The notes: generated by a model not told the origin, from the sequence alone. Positions 1 to 13,504 are shown, counted from the first letter of the stretch. The stretch is DNA of 64,000 bases from Chimonanthus salicifolius (GCA_013350335.1 CM023539.1:14942302-15006301), one strand, 5' to 3'. Made by a program: numbers and translations.

Positions 1-670
1 GATGTATGCTATTCCCAATTATTAAATATTTAATAATGATAGTTTTTTATTTTATTTTAATTCTTTTTAAGAACTTTATGAAACAAATTAATTTGAGGAT
101 TTTTCAAGGAAAAGTGGAACCCCTTTTAGGATCAGTGGGACTTGCCGTCTCTCTAGTCTAAGGTTCTTATCAAGAACGGTTGTTTTAGAATTGGGGAAAC
201 ATAAGTTTAAAACTTGCTCAAGCCTAAGGCTTGATTTGAAAAATTCTGATTTAATGGAAAATATAATTATTCTAATTAGAATTTTATTAAATAAGAAACT
301 TGAATTATATTTAATAATTCCATAATATTTCATAGTCTAGGCCATGTTTTTGTTTTTAAATCAGATAACATGCCGCTTCGATATTTGACCCAATTCCATT
401 GTAGATTATGTAAAAATTTATTTATTCTTGATTTATTTTTCTTTTTCTCAAAAATTCATTAAAACAATTAATTGTTCTAAATTAAGATTATAACTAAATG
501 TTTTACAAAATTATTTCCTTAAATCACATTTTTAATAGTGCCATTTTCTATTTCATACATATATTTTGTCGGTTTCCCTTGGGTACGACCTCGCACTCAT
601 ACTCTATAGTATAAACTGGTTCGTACGCTTGCGAGTAAATTAAAATTCACATCACATATCACAAGTCATG
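1..670. repeat. LTR-like repeat fragment (family C), copy 1
   Basis: This AT-rich stretch has no gene. Around 571-640 it carries a block (cgcactcat..ctatagtataaactggttcgtacgcttgcgagta) that clearly resembles 32,330-32,390. I recall similar wording near the ends of plant LTRs, so I infer an LTR fragment cut by the window edge. Orientation and ends are not resolved. The minus-strand ORF at 88-333 is a chance reading frame without recognisable domains. Confidence 0.4.
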
Positions 671-2387
671 ATTAATAAAGAAGATTCATAAACATAATCA
701 TCTCACATAATTAAGATCACATACATCTAGCCGTTATTAACATGAATGCTATGCCATGTATGTCATGACCCATGCTTTCCCTTATTGATTCTATACTCAA
801 TCTCAAATCATTCTCATTCACTAGTTCATATACTGGCCAAACATGTGTCCGCAGCATTTCCGGGGGCAATCGACAGGGTGTTGTATTCTATATTGACATT
901 TAACAGGGACTAACCGGGGGAGTGCCAATCTCCCATACTCCTGCATAGGTTTCGGGGCTTCTACTGACCCTGGAGCTCTTATGGCCCAATTTAATGCATT
1001 TTCTTTGTGACCAATGGGCGTGGACAATTCATAACAGTTTATTAAATCAGTCCAATCATCATTTCATATGCAAACCCAAGGCTTGGTTCTAGTTAATTTA
1101 AGTCCCATCCCATGTCACATGCATGAAGTATGTGCATGTAAGATGCCAACTCCATTCCATTTGTATTTCTTCAATTCTTTCCAAAACATGGTATCATATA
1201 ATCAATGATTATTTAATCAAAATCATAAATTATCATTTACCTAGTCAAGATCACATGGTTAAACATAGTATCATATGCTCAACATATCTCAATCACTTCA
1301 TAATGAACAATCATTAATTTCAGGAACATATACATATAACATTCAGATTACATCTCTAAACATCTCATGATATTATATATTCATAATAATAGATAAGATA
1401 TACATAATATCACTCTTAGTGCTTCAACAAAGTAGGATCACCTACTTGTTTGATGGTGTTCACGGAAGGAGAGGACTACAAATCGACACGTGTAACGCCA
1501 GGGTTACTCTCAAATCCTTCGTTATTTTCATATACATCAAAACATCATAATCAAGTCATTACACTTAACCCAATTAATTGTCCTTAATTTCCAAATCTAA
1601 TCTTTTTACTTTCATTAATAAGGTCTTTGCTCAAAGTTTAGGGTTAGTTATTAAGTGATTAAAACTAAGTGTATCAACCTATGAAATTCAGCCCCTAAGC
1701 TGTCTATAGTGGACATCAATCTTAGTTTAGGAGCTGTTCGAAAATTGAGCCTAATATGTAACAAAAAATGTGGTTGTTGGGTGTTAAGGACAGCAAAAAT
1801 AGTCTTATATTCTGATTTAATTTAAAGCCCAGGTCCATTTAAATTTGGCTGAAGCAATAGGAATTATGAATGAGCTTTCCAACAGCAACATATCTTAAGA
1901 TTTTGGACTTAATCAAATCCAAATGAGTTTGCCCATGGGCAGCAAGACACATTCGTTTAAACCGATTTAAACAGTGTTATTGGCTTAATTTACATGCTAG
2001 ACTCAAATAAGATACTCACTGATCAAAAAGGTAGGTGAGGAAAGTCTTATATAAAAAATACAACAACACACTAGGAGTGGTAAGGTAGATTCCTGACTGG
2101 TTTTTGAGGCAGCAAGAAGGTAAGAATAAGAAAAAATGTAACGAGAAAATAAAATTAGAAACTCATTTACATATGCTCACACATGTTAGGCTGATAAAAG
2201 GGGTAAATGTGCATCCATGTGAAGTGGATGTATTAAATGAAATTGGAAATTAGCCGAAGGTAGGCCATCATCTCTTATTGGCATTTTCTCAAACAGTGGG
2301 TGGGCAAGTACAAGGGAGGAGAAAACAACCCAATTAGGTGGCATTTGACTGCATGGACATACCATGCAACAATTTGATAAAAAACTC
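671..2387. other. AT-rich non-coding stretch, no gene seen
   Basis: Only short chance ORFs occur here, without domain motifs. The sequence tgtaacgccagggttac near 1,490 is similar to family A LTR ends, so degraded LTR material is likely, but I cannot delimit it. Confidence 0.4.
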
Positions 2388-2585
2388 AGTCAACAATGAG
2401 TCCTAATTTCAGCCAGCAAATATTTCTTAAAACCAGCCAGCACTTGGTCTCAAAATTAGCCAGCAAACATGTCTTAAAACCAGCCAGCACTTGGTCTCAA
2501 AATCAACTAGCAAACATGTCTTATTTCAGTCATCAGTTGGTCCAAAAATCAACCAGCAAACAGTCCTACAAATCAGTGGTTTGAA
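2388..2585. repeat. Tandem repeat, about 47-bp unit, roughly four copies
   Basis: Units read ccagccagcacttggtctca followed by aaat..agcaaacatgtctta. The strongest pair starts at 2,433 and 2,480 (period 47), with diverged copies before and after it. The + strand ORF at 2,396-2,584 is only the translation of this array. Confidence 0.8.
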
Positions 2586-5089
2586 ACTTGGAAATCAGTC
2601 CCATTTTCAATGATTTTTAGACTGAAAAACAGTCCCAAAACCATCCAGCTAGGGGTTGAAGTCTCATCCAAACTTCTAGCCGATCATGGACTGAAAAATC
2701 AGTCCCCAATTTCTTTCCTGTTTACATTCTTCTTTACCCAATTCAAATTAGATTGTTTCTAAACCATTTATAAGCTCCTAATTAAATCCTAGTACTAAGT
2801 TAGAGAAAACCAACCTTTGATAGAGCTTTTGCAAAGATTTTTCCACAAGCTTTTCCCAAGAATGAATCGAGGAAGGAAAATGAGTTGTTGCCTTTTCTTT
2901 TCTTTTGATATCTTCTTGTTGTTTGAGAGTGAGAAGGAAGAAGGGAAATAGAAAAGAAAAATTATTGGAGTTGGTGTTGGTGAGGGAGTGAAGAGAGGGT
3001 CGGCTGGGAGAGAGGGAGGATAAAAAGCTGCATGCAAGATGAGTTTCCTGCAGTCTACCAACGCCAAGGGTGGATCTTGCTCTTTCCACTTAATTTCTAT
3101 CACAAAGAGGACTGCTCAAGGATGGTTTTCCTTATCTCCTTCCAACACATGGTATGGTCTTTTTTTTTTCTTTTCCTTCTTTCTAGCTGTGACCATCACA
3201 TGAGGGGGAGGGGCTGTATTTTTATTTTTTTATTTTATGGGATTTGGATAGGGTAGCTTATGGGGGTTGGCTAGTGAGTTGCACAAGGGTCTTGCCACCT
3301 CAAGTGTGGCCCACTTGCCATGTGGCAAGTTGTGTCACCACAAATGGGACCTACTTGACACATCATTACTTTAGTTTAATTTATTTAAACACTACTAATT
3401 CCACTCATTAATTTATTTAATGAACCATTTGAAATTCTAAAAATAAATACCATAGTTCTCATAAACCACATTAATTCCATTCAATACCAAATTCCCATCA
3501 CAATCTCCATTAATGTCATTATTTGACACTAATATTCATATTAAAATTCTCAACGATTACCAATTTTGGATTTAAAATTCCAAATTCATTCAAAATACAG
3601 TCAGAAAATACATTGGGCATCAGTGTCAAATTCTCGAGCCAGTTACATCGTTTGAGCCCAGACTTTTGCTGCGTGGAAGTCCACAAATCCCAGGTTTCCA
3701 GCCTTATTACTACTGAAACCAGGCCCTAATCCCGGTATCAGGATCATTATACACCTGTGGGTGTGACCTCGGGCAGCAGGTTTGTTGGTTTGGTGTTGGT
3801 TTTACAGGCCAAGGTGCTGGATCAGCGCTGATCTGTTTGAGAAACAGATCCAGCCAGCTCTCTCTCGGAGAAGCAGCTTGGTCTGCATGCCTAGATAGGT
3901 AATCGTTCCTCCACAAACTTGCAATTGCAGACTGTCTGCAATTTTCTCCAAGCCTCAGCGACTGTTCGCTGACATTACAGAACAGCCAAGCTTCAATTCC
4001 AGTTCAGTACACACAGCGAAAGCAGCTCTGGTTTGATTCAGATTTGCTTGCTGTTAGAGACAGCCAGCCAAACCTTTGGTACAGGCTCTATTGCATTGCA
4101 GTCCTCAGTTAGAGACATCGGGTATTGTTGTTATAAAGAAATCTGATCGCAAATCCAGAAGTGTTGGAATTTGTATGCACTCGAAACCTATATCTGACCC
4201 GACTAATCATTTGGTTTCCGCTATAGATTGGGATAGTTGTCTCTATGCCTACCCCTATCCTACATCATTATCCAAGATTCCCGTGACAATATTCTTCTGT
4301 AATGTGCATAACATGCAAAGGAACAATATCATCTATTTCTAATTTCATAAAGGGTGCATGGTTGCACTGTTGACTCTTTCAGGATAGTAGCATATGTTCC
4401 AAGGCCTAATATGAATTGAGACTGGTCCACAGCTTCATCATATCGCAATTTAGAATGCCATCTGGTACATAAACATCTCTACTAAATAACATTAAAGGGA
4501 ATGTATCAAGATATATAAGGTCCAGTGATCTATTCGACAATAAATATCGTATTAGTCCAAGATATCAAGATTTTAAAAATGTAATATTATATCGATCGAG
4601 ATTATTACCCCTGCACATGTCCATTGTACCCAACAATATAAGGACCCATGATCTATTCAACAAGAAGTCTCACTATACTAAAGCGCCTTCTTAAATTTTA
4701 AAAAGGTTGATCTGCTGCCAACCAATTTCAACTTCTCAAAATGATGAAAATACCCTAAATTTATAATTTTTGGTACACAGTAGCAGTGTATTCCTTGTTC
4801 ATCTAATCGAAGTATATTATATCAGCATAATCAACACATTTTCCACATTGCAACTTAGTAAACAATGAATATTGATTTGTCAATTTTCCAAATGAAAAAA
4901 ATGCTTCATTTAACTGATGTGGTGGGTTACTTACCCATTTTTTGGGCTTGATTCATCTTTGTTGCAGCTTGTCACATCTGCCGAAATTCTCTTGGCATGG
5001 AATCAATAGAAGAGAAGTAATTTTGGATCGCCTAACATAAAAGTCCAAGTGAAAAGGTTGCTCATTCCTATGGTCTTCAGCTTGTTCAA
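2586..5089. other. Non-coding repeat-rich stretch
   Basis: No convincing gene is visible. The block 2,770-3,100 is purine-rich on + (pyrimidine-rich on -) and looks like the leader of a minus-strand LTR, as in other copies in the window, but I cannot find ends or a target duplication. 3,245-3,360 has short repeats around gtggcccacttgccatgtggc. A perfect 9-bp hairpin sits at 3,830-3,850. The ORF at 4,076-4,342 has no recognisable domain. Confidence 0.4.
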
Positions 5090-6480
5090 ATATCGACAAA
5101 TACATATCGTATTAGTTAATATATATCGATTTTTTAATGACCGATATATATTGGACCATACACTATAGATATAGGCTGATATGTATCGGCTAAAATATTC
5201 GGTCGATATTCCGCTATTTTATTTTATTCTATTTTTAAAAAAGAAAAAAACAATAAAAGAGTTGATATTTAAAAAGTCTCTAAATTCTTGTATAAAAAAA
5301 AAAGACACTAAAACCGTCCTAATTTGAAAATTTACTACAGATCTAAAACCGTCCTGATTTGTTGCTAACTTGCTAGCCCATCTAAATTCTTTATAAAACC
5401 GTCCTAATTTGCTGCATATCTAAAATGGTCAAAATTTGCTAATTTGCTACAGATAAAACCGTCCTAATTTGTTGGTAGATCTAAATTCTTTATAAAACCG
5501 TCCTAATTTGCTACACAGCTAATTACAGCAATTATGGCATAATTACAGTATTACAAATTTGCACAGATAATTACGGTAATTATGGCATAATTATAGTTAC
5601 GCAATTAAGGCAATTATGGCAATTATGGCAATTACATTGTTATACAATTACAGTATTACATCGTTAATTTGCTGCAAATCTAAAATCGGTCAAAATTTGC
5701 TAATTTGCTCCAGATAAAACGGTCCTAATTTGTTGGCAAATCTAAATTTAATATAAAACCGTCCTAATTTGCTACACAGCTAATTACGGTAATTATAGCA
5801 TAATTACAGTTACAGATTTGCACAACTAATTACGGTAATTACGCATAATTACAGTATTACATCGTCACTACAATATTACAGATAATTACACAGTTAATTA
5901 TGGCAATTCCATTACAAAGATTACAGTAATTCCAATAGACAGGTTTGCATTAGAGAGTTAATTATGGCAATTCCATTACATAGAGACAACTGATTCCATA
6001 TTCCCATTTAACAACTAATCATGGAAATTCCATTACATAGCGCCAACTAATTCCATTACATAAATTCGCATCATATTTGTTAAATTAAAATTAAATTTTA
6101 AACAATTCAACCTACTGAGAATAGCTATGAAATTGTGGCAAAATCATGGTAAAATTTTGGCTATGGTGTAAAATTTCATCAAATTCTGTCGATATCCAAA
6201 AACTACTACAAGTATGCACTCGATTCTACAAATTTTATCATTTTTTAACAATATTCTAACTTAAAAAATTATTTGAACATGTAAATAACCGATATTTAAT
6301 TAAAAATTACATATTCATAATTTCTGTAAATTTCTTGATTTTTTTTGTTATTTTTTTGAATTTTTTGAAAAAAAATAAAAAACAAAAAAAAATATCAGTA
6401 GGAGAGAGAATGATCTCCTCCTACTGCTGATCTCGGCCCATATCTAATACTGCTGATCTCGGCCGGATGAATTTTGAAAC
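5090..6480. repeat. Degenerate repeat block with aaaaccgtcctaatttg motifs
   Basis: From 5,311 to about 5,775 the word aaaaccgtcctaatttg occurs about seven times. A longer unit at 5,400-5,560 returns at 5,665-5,830. It is followed by runs of aattacggtaattatggc. The flanks carry tatcg/cgata-rich sequence (5,090-5,215) and a gctgatctcggcc repeat (6,425-6,470), which looks like the edges of a non-autonomous transposon. The class and target duplication were not found. Confidence 0.6.
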
Positions 6481-6893
6481 CTGTTATTATTATTTTATAA
6501 TATAAGATTTTTTTTTGCTGTTGGATTGAATATCAACCCAAGAAAAGGGTGATAATATGGAAGGGACGTGGGAATTATGCGATATTGAATAGTTTAAGGT
6601 TTTTATCATCTAAAGTATAAAAAATCTGGAAGAAATTAAACTGTTGAGGTAAAATTTGGAAAAAAATTAATAATTTTCCTTTTAAAGATGTAAATAGATT
6701 CTAAAACTAGGTGAAGTCCCATATACATACAGAGACGACGAGGTTTACAGAGACCCAATAGCAAGTGCTGCCATTGGGTTTTCTCAACTATATAAAATAA
6801 CATATATTTCTTTAAATCCATTTTAAATATAAAATTTTATTTTGAAAATTAAATTTATTTTAAATATAATTCAAGTACAACATGCACCATAAC
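6481..6893. other. AT-rich spacer with the left target duplication of the 6.9-kb LTR
   Basis: No gene. Bases 6,889-6,893 (ATAAC) are the left copy of the target duplication of the solo LTR that starts at 6,894. Confidence 0.6.
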
Positions 6894-9800
6894 TGTCACG
6901 CCCCAACCCGATGGGTTGGCCCGAAACGCGACTGATTTTTTTTTTTTTTGAAAACTAAACAAACTCAAGCATTCTAACTGGACCGGATCAACAGTTAGGC
7001 CCAAAGGTCACACATGATCCCAACATTTGGACTCAAACATACACCATAAGTCTACCCAACAAAGATACAATCATAAAAACACACATAATTCCAACCATTG
7101 AATTATTATTCAAACATCATCAAGTAACTATAGAAGCGTAGTAGTCTGTACATAACATTAACACACACTAAGTACCACACTCGGTACTTTACAAAAAGAA
7201 AATGATTCCAAGAACCAGAAAGCACAAATAAAAGAGTATTCCCCTCAGTGGGAATCCCAAAGCAATGCCGCAGCTTATCCACTCTAAGATTCAAACAGAG
7301 GGTTCTCCTCATCAGGTTCATCTCCTGAAAGGTGAGTGGGGTGAGCTAATTAGCCCAGTGAAAGAAATATAACAGTGCAGTTTTTAACGTAAACAATAGG
7401 TTAGCATATAATCAACAGTTGCAATATAATATCTCATGCTTGATAACAATATTCACAATATCAAGTAAAGTCTCATCATCGTCTTTCCATTATCTCATCA
7501 ACTTTCCATTACTGTTGTTATCCAACGTAGCCCCTAGATACTATACTGACAACAATAGTATTAAGTCCCGACACGGTCAAAATACATCCTTACAAGTACA
7601 TTCTCCAGCTCTCCCATAGCCGGTACCGACACCCTTAAGTCAACAACTGTCAACACCCATGATCCAGTAGACGTAACCGACACACTCAACTCGGCGATGG
7701 TTCAGCAGTAAAAGGTACGTGGAAGCAGTATTTTACAATTTATAAGATCAACATCATAGCATTTATAGCATCATAAGCACTCTTACCATAGTGCATCATA
7801 TCTAAGCACATGAGTGGGTTCATCAAATCTAAAACCACTCATTGCTCAAGATGCATATCAAATAAGCCTGTTTACATCAAGCTGCAAAGTTAAGTTCCCT
7901 CACCGTAGCTGTGTGGTTTCGCGGTCTCTGTTCAAACAAGCAAACAAGTGCACAATCAATATGCATAGCATTCATATATAGCATGTACACATACAAGCAG
8001 TATTTCGAAATCATACTGGTTTTTCTAAAATATCAAAGGTAGATGGAATTGAGTCTTCTACTCGGTTTCTATCATTTTTAAATTATAATAATCCACGAGA
8101 TAATAAATAAGGTGCTCAGTCCAAAACTCATATTGTCTTCTGGGCATTGACCATATTGACTTATTGAGTTAGGTCTAAATTCTCAGGTCACTTCTCGGTT
8201 GTCTTCTAAAAGGACCAGATCTGACATTTTGAGTAAGGCTTCGAGGTCACTTAGTGCCCGACAAATATAGCGTCGGCCTGAAAGTGAAATCACTCAGTGC
8301 CTGACCAATAGAGTCGGCCTAGAAGTGAATACAATAGTATATATGCTATAGTAATAAGAGAAGAGGGTTAGTACACATTTTAATTAGCAAGGGGGTACTA
8401 ACATCACATGCAATCAATAACAATCAAACAAGAACATTTTACACTTAAAAAACTGGGTCCCTCGGAACAAGCATCGGAACCAGGTACTGTGGCTTCGGAT
8501 CATCCGAACCACACCTAACCTAGTCACTGACCTCGGATCATGGGTCTGACTTCGGATCGTCTGAAGATCGGGTCTCGGATCATCCGAAGTCCATCCGAAC
8601 CGAAAAGATCTGAAAAACAAGTCTCTGTGGGTCTGTGCACTTCAGAACATCCGAAGGGAGGCTCGGATCGTCCGAGTGGGGTTCAGTCCTTCTGAGCTTT
8701 GCTCGGATCGTCCGGTTGAGTCAAACCAGCCTCGGGCGCTTCTGGGCTTCGGGTGAAGCTCGAAACGTCCGGGGGGTCCTCTCGGACCGTTTGAAGGGCT
8801 CGGACCATCCGAGAGCCGTCTTCCTCCACTAAGACACACTATGAAATACGAATCCGGAAACAGTGAGTTTCCTGGATTCGGTTTCCACACCTAGCCAGTT
8901 CGATGGACTCCTCTGGGAGTCTCTTTCGATAGGGAGAGGTTTGGAGTTTCAAAACTCAGTAGGCCATTAGATCTTAACACTGAAAGCTCACTGGTACAAG
9001 AAAATCCATGGTTTTTCTTAAACTTCAAACTTGTTTTACTCACTCAAAAGAGGGCCAAAACCGGTTTTTCTTGATTATAAACTAATTGGAATTAAAAGAG
9101 AAACACAGTGATTACCTTCACTGGAGTTCGTGGGTTGAAAAATCTGATTTTTGAAAGAACTTCCTTCTAAACTTACGGTGGGAAAACACAGAGGGAAGGG
9201 ATCGGCTGGTCTGTTTTCAGGTAGCTGAACTGAGACTGAAAGGGGGAGAAGAGATAGAAATCTAAGTGGGAGTTTGAGAGCTGGGCTGAGGGGCTTGATT
9301 TATAGACCTTCCATCTGCTGACGTTCTAAACAGTAGCCATACTGTTTGGACTGGTTGCAGATCAGTCCCTCCCATTTTCCCATTTTGCGAAAAGGTCCCT
9401 GATTTGATAAAAACTCGATTTTTAACTTAAACATAAGATTTTGAAAACTCAAAAACTTAATCCAACCTTACAGATAGGTTGGGTTTTGAAAACCTTAATC
9501 ACCATAAAAATTTTGGAATTTAACTCTCACTAAAAACCATTGGTTTAAATAAAAATCATAATTTAACACTATTTACTTAATTAAACAAATGTTAAATAAA
9601 ACAATTTAGAGACCTCATTTTGGGGTGTCAAAGAATAACTAGACCATTCTTAAAATGGTCTAACATAAAGTACTAGTTTCAAAATTTATTTCATTCCCAA
9701 AACCATTTAAAATAATTATTACTCCCTTTTGGGGTTTTGAAAGGTGGGTTTAAATACTATTTTCTGAAAATAAAAATTATTTTAAAATAATAAATACAAA

Positions 9801-10046
9801 TCCTTGACTAAAGAGAATAATATCATCCAATTAAAATCACATAACAACATAATTTATAATAATAACAAGAAGTGGTAAATTACCGTTTTGCCCCTCCAGC
9901 TGGACGAGCTGGATCACTGAGTTTTCGAGCTCAGATTGGGCCACACCTAGGCTTTCCTCAAAGCCCTAACCTTAATCTTCGAGAATAACCAGTCAAAATA
10001 AGGTTTATTAAGCTAAACTACCCCTAATCTCGGGTAGGGTGTTACA
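6894..10046 (-). mobile_element. Solo LTR, family A (LTR1), 3,153 bp
   Basis: The element begins TGTCACGCCCC and ends AGGGTGTTACA, and is flanked by a perfect 5-bp duplication ATAAC (6,889-6,893 and 10,047-10,051). No internal retroelement domain is present, so this is a solo LTR. Orientation follows from a TATA-like box on the minus strand (about 9,297-9,304). Downstream on that strand lie a donor-like GAAG/GTAATC (intron start 9,115) and an acceptor-like CACCTTTCAG/G (AG at 7,326-7,325). A cluster of tcggatcgtccga-type words lies at 8,460-8,820. The great length and the TGTMAC..GTTACA ends resemble long-LTR Ty3/gypsy chromoviruses (Tekay/Del type); this is an inference because no coding part survives. 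Confidence 0.9.
8460..8820. repeat. Cluster of tcggatcgtccga near-palindromes in LTR1
   Basis: About ten variants of the near-palindromic word TCGGATCRTCCGA occur in 360 bp. Equivalent clusters with TCGGAACTTCCGA occur in two related LTR copies (11,880-12,250 and 28,600-28,950). Chance ORFs at 8,414-8,890 on both strands result from this array. Confidence 0.75.
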
Positions 10047-10051
10047 ATAAC

Positions 10052-10679
10052 TAAAACTAATTTTCAATGGAAAGTCAATAGTATAAAAAATCTTAGTCAA
10101 CTTTGATGAAGAGAACGAAGCTTCTGATAACAAAATTTTCTAATTGTAAAAAATGTGGAAATATTTTTTCATTCCTTTTAGAGAGCTGAGGAATTCAATG
10201 AGGATCTGTATTTATTTTTCACTGAATCTAAACTATGTATTTACAATCTGCAATTCACTCTCTTAGAGGAAATTCAAGTGGCAAGCATCAAGCTACAAAA
10301 CTCTCTCATGCTATTTTCCATTGAACAAAATCTCCATCTGAATTTTCTCTAACAAAAATAAAAAGAAGGGGAGAACAAAAAAATAGATAGAGAAATCAAA
10401 AAGCCCATAAAGATAATTACTTTTGATATTGTACTTACTGATGTGTGTTAGAGCTAATGTACAAATGTACAATTAAGCTTTCAATACTCAAATATACTGA
10501 ATTATTGGCATTGTAATTGCTATGTAACATAAGAATTCATGAAAATAAGAATAGAAGAAAGCCTACAAAAGCAGTCCATTAAAAAATAGAGACATCTTAT
10601 GTAGATAACCAGCTTAATCTTGTCAAGTTTGATAAAAAAATCCATTACAAATCACAAGTCCATCAAAAATTTCTCCACT
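10052..10679. other. AT-rich spacer, no gene seen
   Basis: No ORF with recognisable features, no LTR ends and no strong repeats. Confidence 0.5.
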
Positions 10680-11715
10680 GAATTACATAGAAGAGAGTTA
10701 GGTGCATCTTTTCCATTTTCATTTGCCAATCGCTAATCATCTGAATTAATGAAGACTCCAGATGACTTGCTCACTGCACATACTATCTAGCAGCTTTGCA
10801 TTTGGATCCTGCACTTGCTTATCACACATCAGACACGCCAGTGTCATCGTTGAAGAATCCAAAAATCCAGAGTCATTTGGTACTTGCCTCTGCACTTTCC
10901 GTAATCCAACACATTAATGGCATCTTGAATCAACGACATGTAGAACTCATTATTGTAGTCAATGGCTGCAGGAGTCTGCTCCATATGACACAAGCTACCG
11001 AGCAACTTTGCACCTGGATTTTGCAACTAAGTTGAGAGGACTAGATGCGACTCGCATGGCAAGTGGTCTTCGTTGACTGCTAAAGTGCAATTTGAATTTA
11101 GCCTTTGGTGTCTAGAGGCTTCACCCAATGGATCATCTTCCATCAAAGAATATAGTTTTTCCACGTCAAACATGTTATCCAAACTTAGCCCTCGAAAATG
11201 ATTAGTAAACTCCTTTTTCCCAGTCCTTCAAAATCAGATTTATAATCAATCCTTGAGACTTCGAATACAACTTCCTCAGCTACAGAGCCCTCAAAATGAT
11301 GTGAGGTAATTGTATAATCAAATGGAGATGGTAAAGCGGCAAAGGATTTTTCTGATCATTGTATTCTGAGAAAGACAATGTAGTTTTTCCACGTCAAACA
11401 TGTTATCCACACTTAGCCCTCCGAAAGGATTAGTAGACTCCTCTTGAGCTTCCATGTCCAACCTTTTTCCCAATCCTTCCTCAGCTACAAAACCCTCAGA
11501 ATGATGCAAGATAATTGTAGAATCACATGGGGATGGTAGAACAGCAAAAGAATTCTTCTGATCACTGCATTTTGAGATAGACAATGTAGCTTTTCCACGT
11601 CAAACATGTCATCTAAGCTTAGCCCTCGGAAAGGATTAGTAGACTCCTCTTGAGCTTCGATGCCCAACCATTTTCCCAATCCTTCAAAATCGCTCTCGGG
11701 CAGAGTCAGCCACAT
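10680..11715 (-). pseudogene. Decayed coding-like block with internal tandem repeats, family unknown
   Basis: Read on the minus strand, a segment of about 210 bp is present three times; its landmark ccacgtcaaacatgt starts at 11,161, 11,389 and 11,595. The two better copies encode the same peptide core, with words NPFGGLS, DNMFDVEKL and HCLSQN, in two different ORFs (11,318-11,584 and 11,485-11,793); the first copy is broken. Further downstream on the minus strand, 11,026-10,844 is exon-like: it follows CTTAG, encodes QNPGAKLLG..EFYMSLIQDAINVLDYG, and ends near an AG/GCAAGT word. A weaker relative of its start (10,820-10,790) suggests that this part is duplicated too. I do not recognise the protein. 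Frameshifts and stops between units argue for a relic, though a few exons of an active gene cannot be excluded. Confidence 0.4.
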
Positions 11716-13504
11716 GTAGAGAGTATCGGCCTGGAAGTGAATATATAAAATATATTTACATAATAATACCAAGGAAAAAGGGGTTAGTATCACTTTTAAT
11801 TATTAAAAGGGGTATAAACATCACATTAAAATCTAAGATCTAAATCATAAAATCCTAATTTAAACCAAGCTTCACAAATCAGAACTGGGCTCCTCGGAAT
11901 ATGTCTCGGAACCAGGTACTGTGGCTTCGGACCTTTTGAGCCACTGCCTAAAATTGGGTTTACAGAACCTTCGGAACATGAGTTCTGTCCTTCGGAACTT
12001 TTGAGGTTCAGGTCTCGGAACTTCCGAACAGAAAACAGAAAACTAGTGGGTCTCAATGTGTCTCGGAACCTACCGAGGGAATCTCGGAACTTCCGAACAG
12101 TTCAGATCTTCCGAAAAGTCTCGGAACATCCTGGTCAGCAGAGGCAGAAGATATGTTTGGCCTCTGGACACTTCGGAACCATTGACCGCAGTTCAGAACT
12201 TCCGAAGTGTTTGCTTCGGAACTTCCGAAACCCAACTCTTTGACCTTCCGAAAGTCGTCTTCTTTCTCTGTCATCAGTAACAAAGTAGAGACGGGAAACG
12301 ACAGTGTGAAATACGAATCCAGAAATAGTGGATTTTCTGTGTTCATTTTTTACACCTAGCGGGTCACATGGACTTCTTAGTGAGTCCTCTTAACAAAGGA
12401 AATAAATTGGACCTCTTAAACTTATCAGAAACATTAGATTTTAAGAGTAAAACCAAAGAAACACTTGAAAATCCAAGTTTTATTTAAAACTTCAAATCCA
12501 TTTTTAACACTCAAATTTAACCAAATTTACTTCTGTTTGATTCTAAATTGATTAGAATTTGAAAACTAACACAATGGTTACCTTCGTTTTAGCTCTTGAG
12601 TAGAAATCCAGTAACTTAAAAAATCTTCCACTTCAAAGCTTACGGTGAAAATTTGAAAACAGAGAGGGACGGTAGATTGATTTTTAACTGGTTTGATTTC
12701 TAACTGTGGGGTGAATCCAGTTGGGAGAGGGTAGAATTTCTAAACTCTCCAGCATGGCCAGGTGAAAGACACCTCATGTGGAAGCTAGGGACGTCTCCAT
12801 GAGCCAGCTTCCGGCCACGTAGAGGGTAATCATTGAAAATTTTGCAAATAAGTCCTTGAATAGATTTTGCAATTTAGTCCATTTTCATCTTAATTAAATT
12901 TTAACTAAATAGATGATTTATTTAGCCTAATTATATTTAATCAAACTTAACAAAAATGTTGGATTTTATAAACTCTACTCATCATAAAATTTTGGAGATT
13001 TAAATTTTATTAAAATTCATATTCTGACACTTTTTACTTAATTTAACTTGTATTTATAAAAAGGGTTTAAAACCTTTATTTTCAAAATTTGAAAAAATAA
13101 AACAGTGAGTTATAATAAGGTCTAAAATCACATATTTTTCTTAAAATTTTCTCATTTCTAAAATTGTTTAATAAAAATTATTTCTTCACTTTTGGGATCT
13201 TTTTGAGTAGTTTTAAATAACATTTTCTGAAAATAATAATATAATACACTTATAAATTAAAATCCTTAATTAAGGAAATCAATATTACTCAACAATAAGA
13301 AATTATAAATAGTAAAAATAATATTGATTAATGGTAAATTACCATTTTGCCCTTCTAAATAGACGAGTTGGATCATCGAGCTTTCAAGCTCTGACTGGGC
13401 CTGTACCTGGGCTTTTCGTAAAGCCCGAACCATAATCTTTAAGATTAACTCGTTAAAATATGCTTTATTATAATGATTAAGTCTAATTCGGTCAGGGTAT
13501 TACA
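11690..13504 (-). mobile_element. Truncated family A LTR
   Basis: From about 11,700 the sequence follows LTR1 from its 8,290 position: cggcctggaagtgaat, then the ggggttagta word, then an array of TCGGAACTTCCGA words at 11,880-12,250. It continues to the normal terminus GGGTATTACA at 13,504. The other end, including the acceptor-like module, is missing. The donor-like word on the minus strand (ACGAAG/GTAACC, near 12,580) is retained. No target duplication was found, as expected for a truncated copy. Confidence 0.7.

Noticed and set aside
8460..12250. Heat-shock elements in the TCGGAACTTCCGA arrays
   Set aside because: The GAA and TTC blocks are separated by one base instead of the two required for nGAAnnTTCn.
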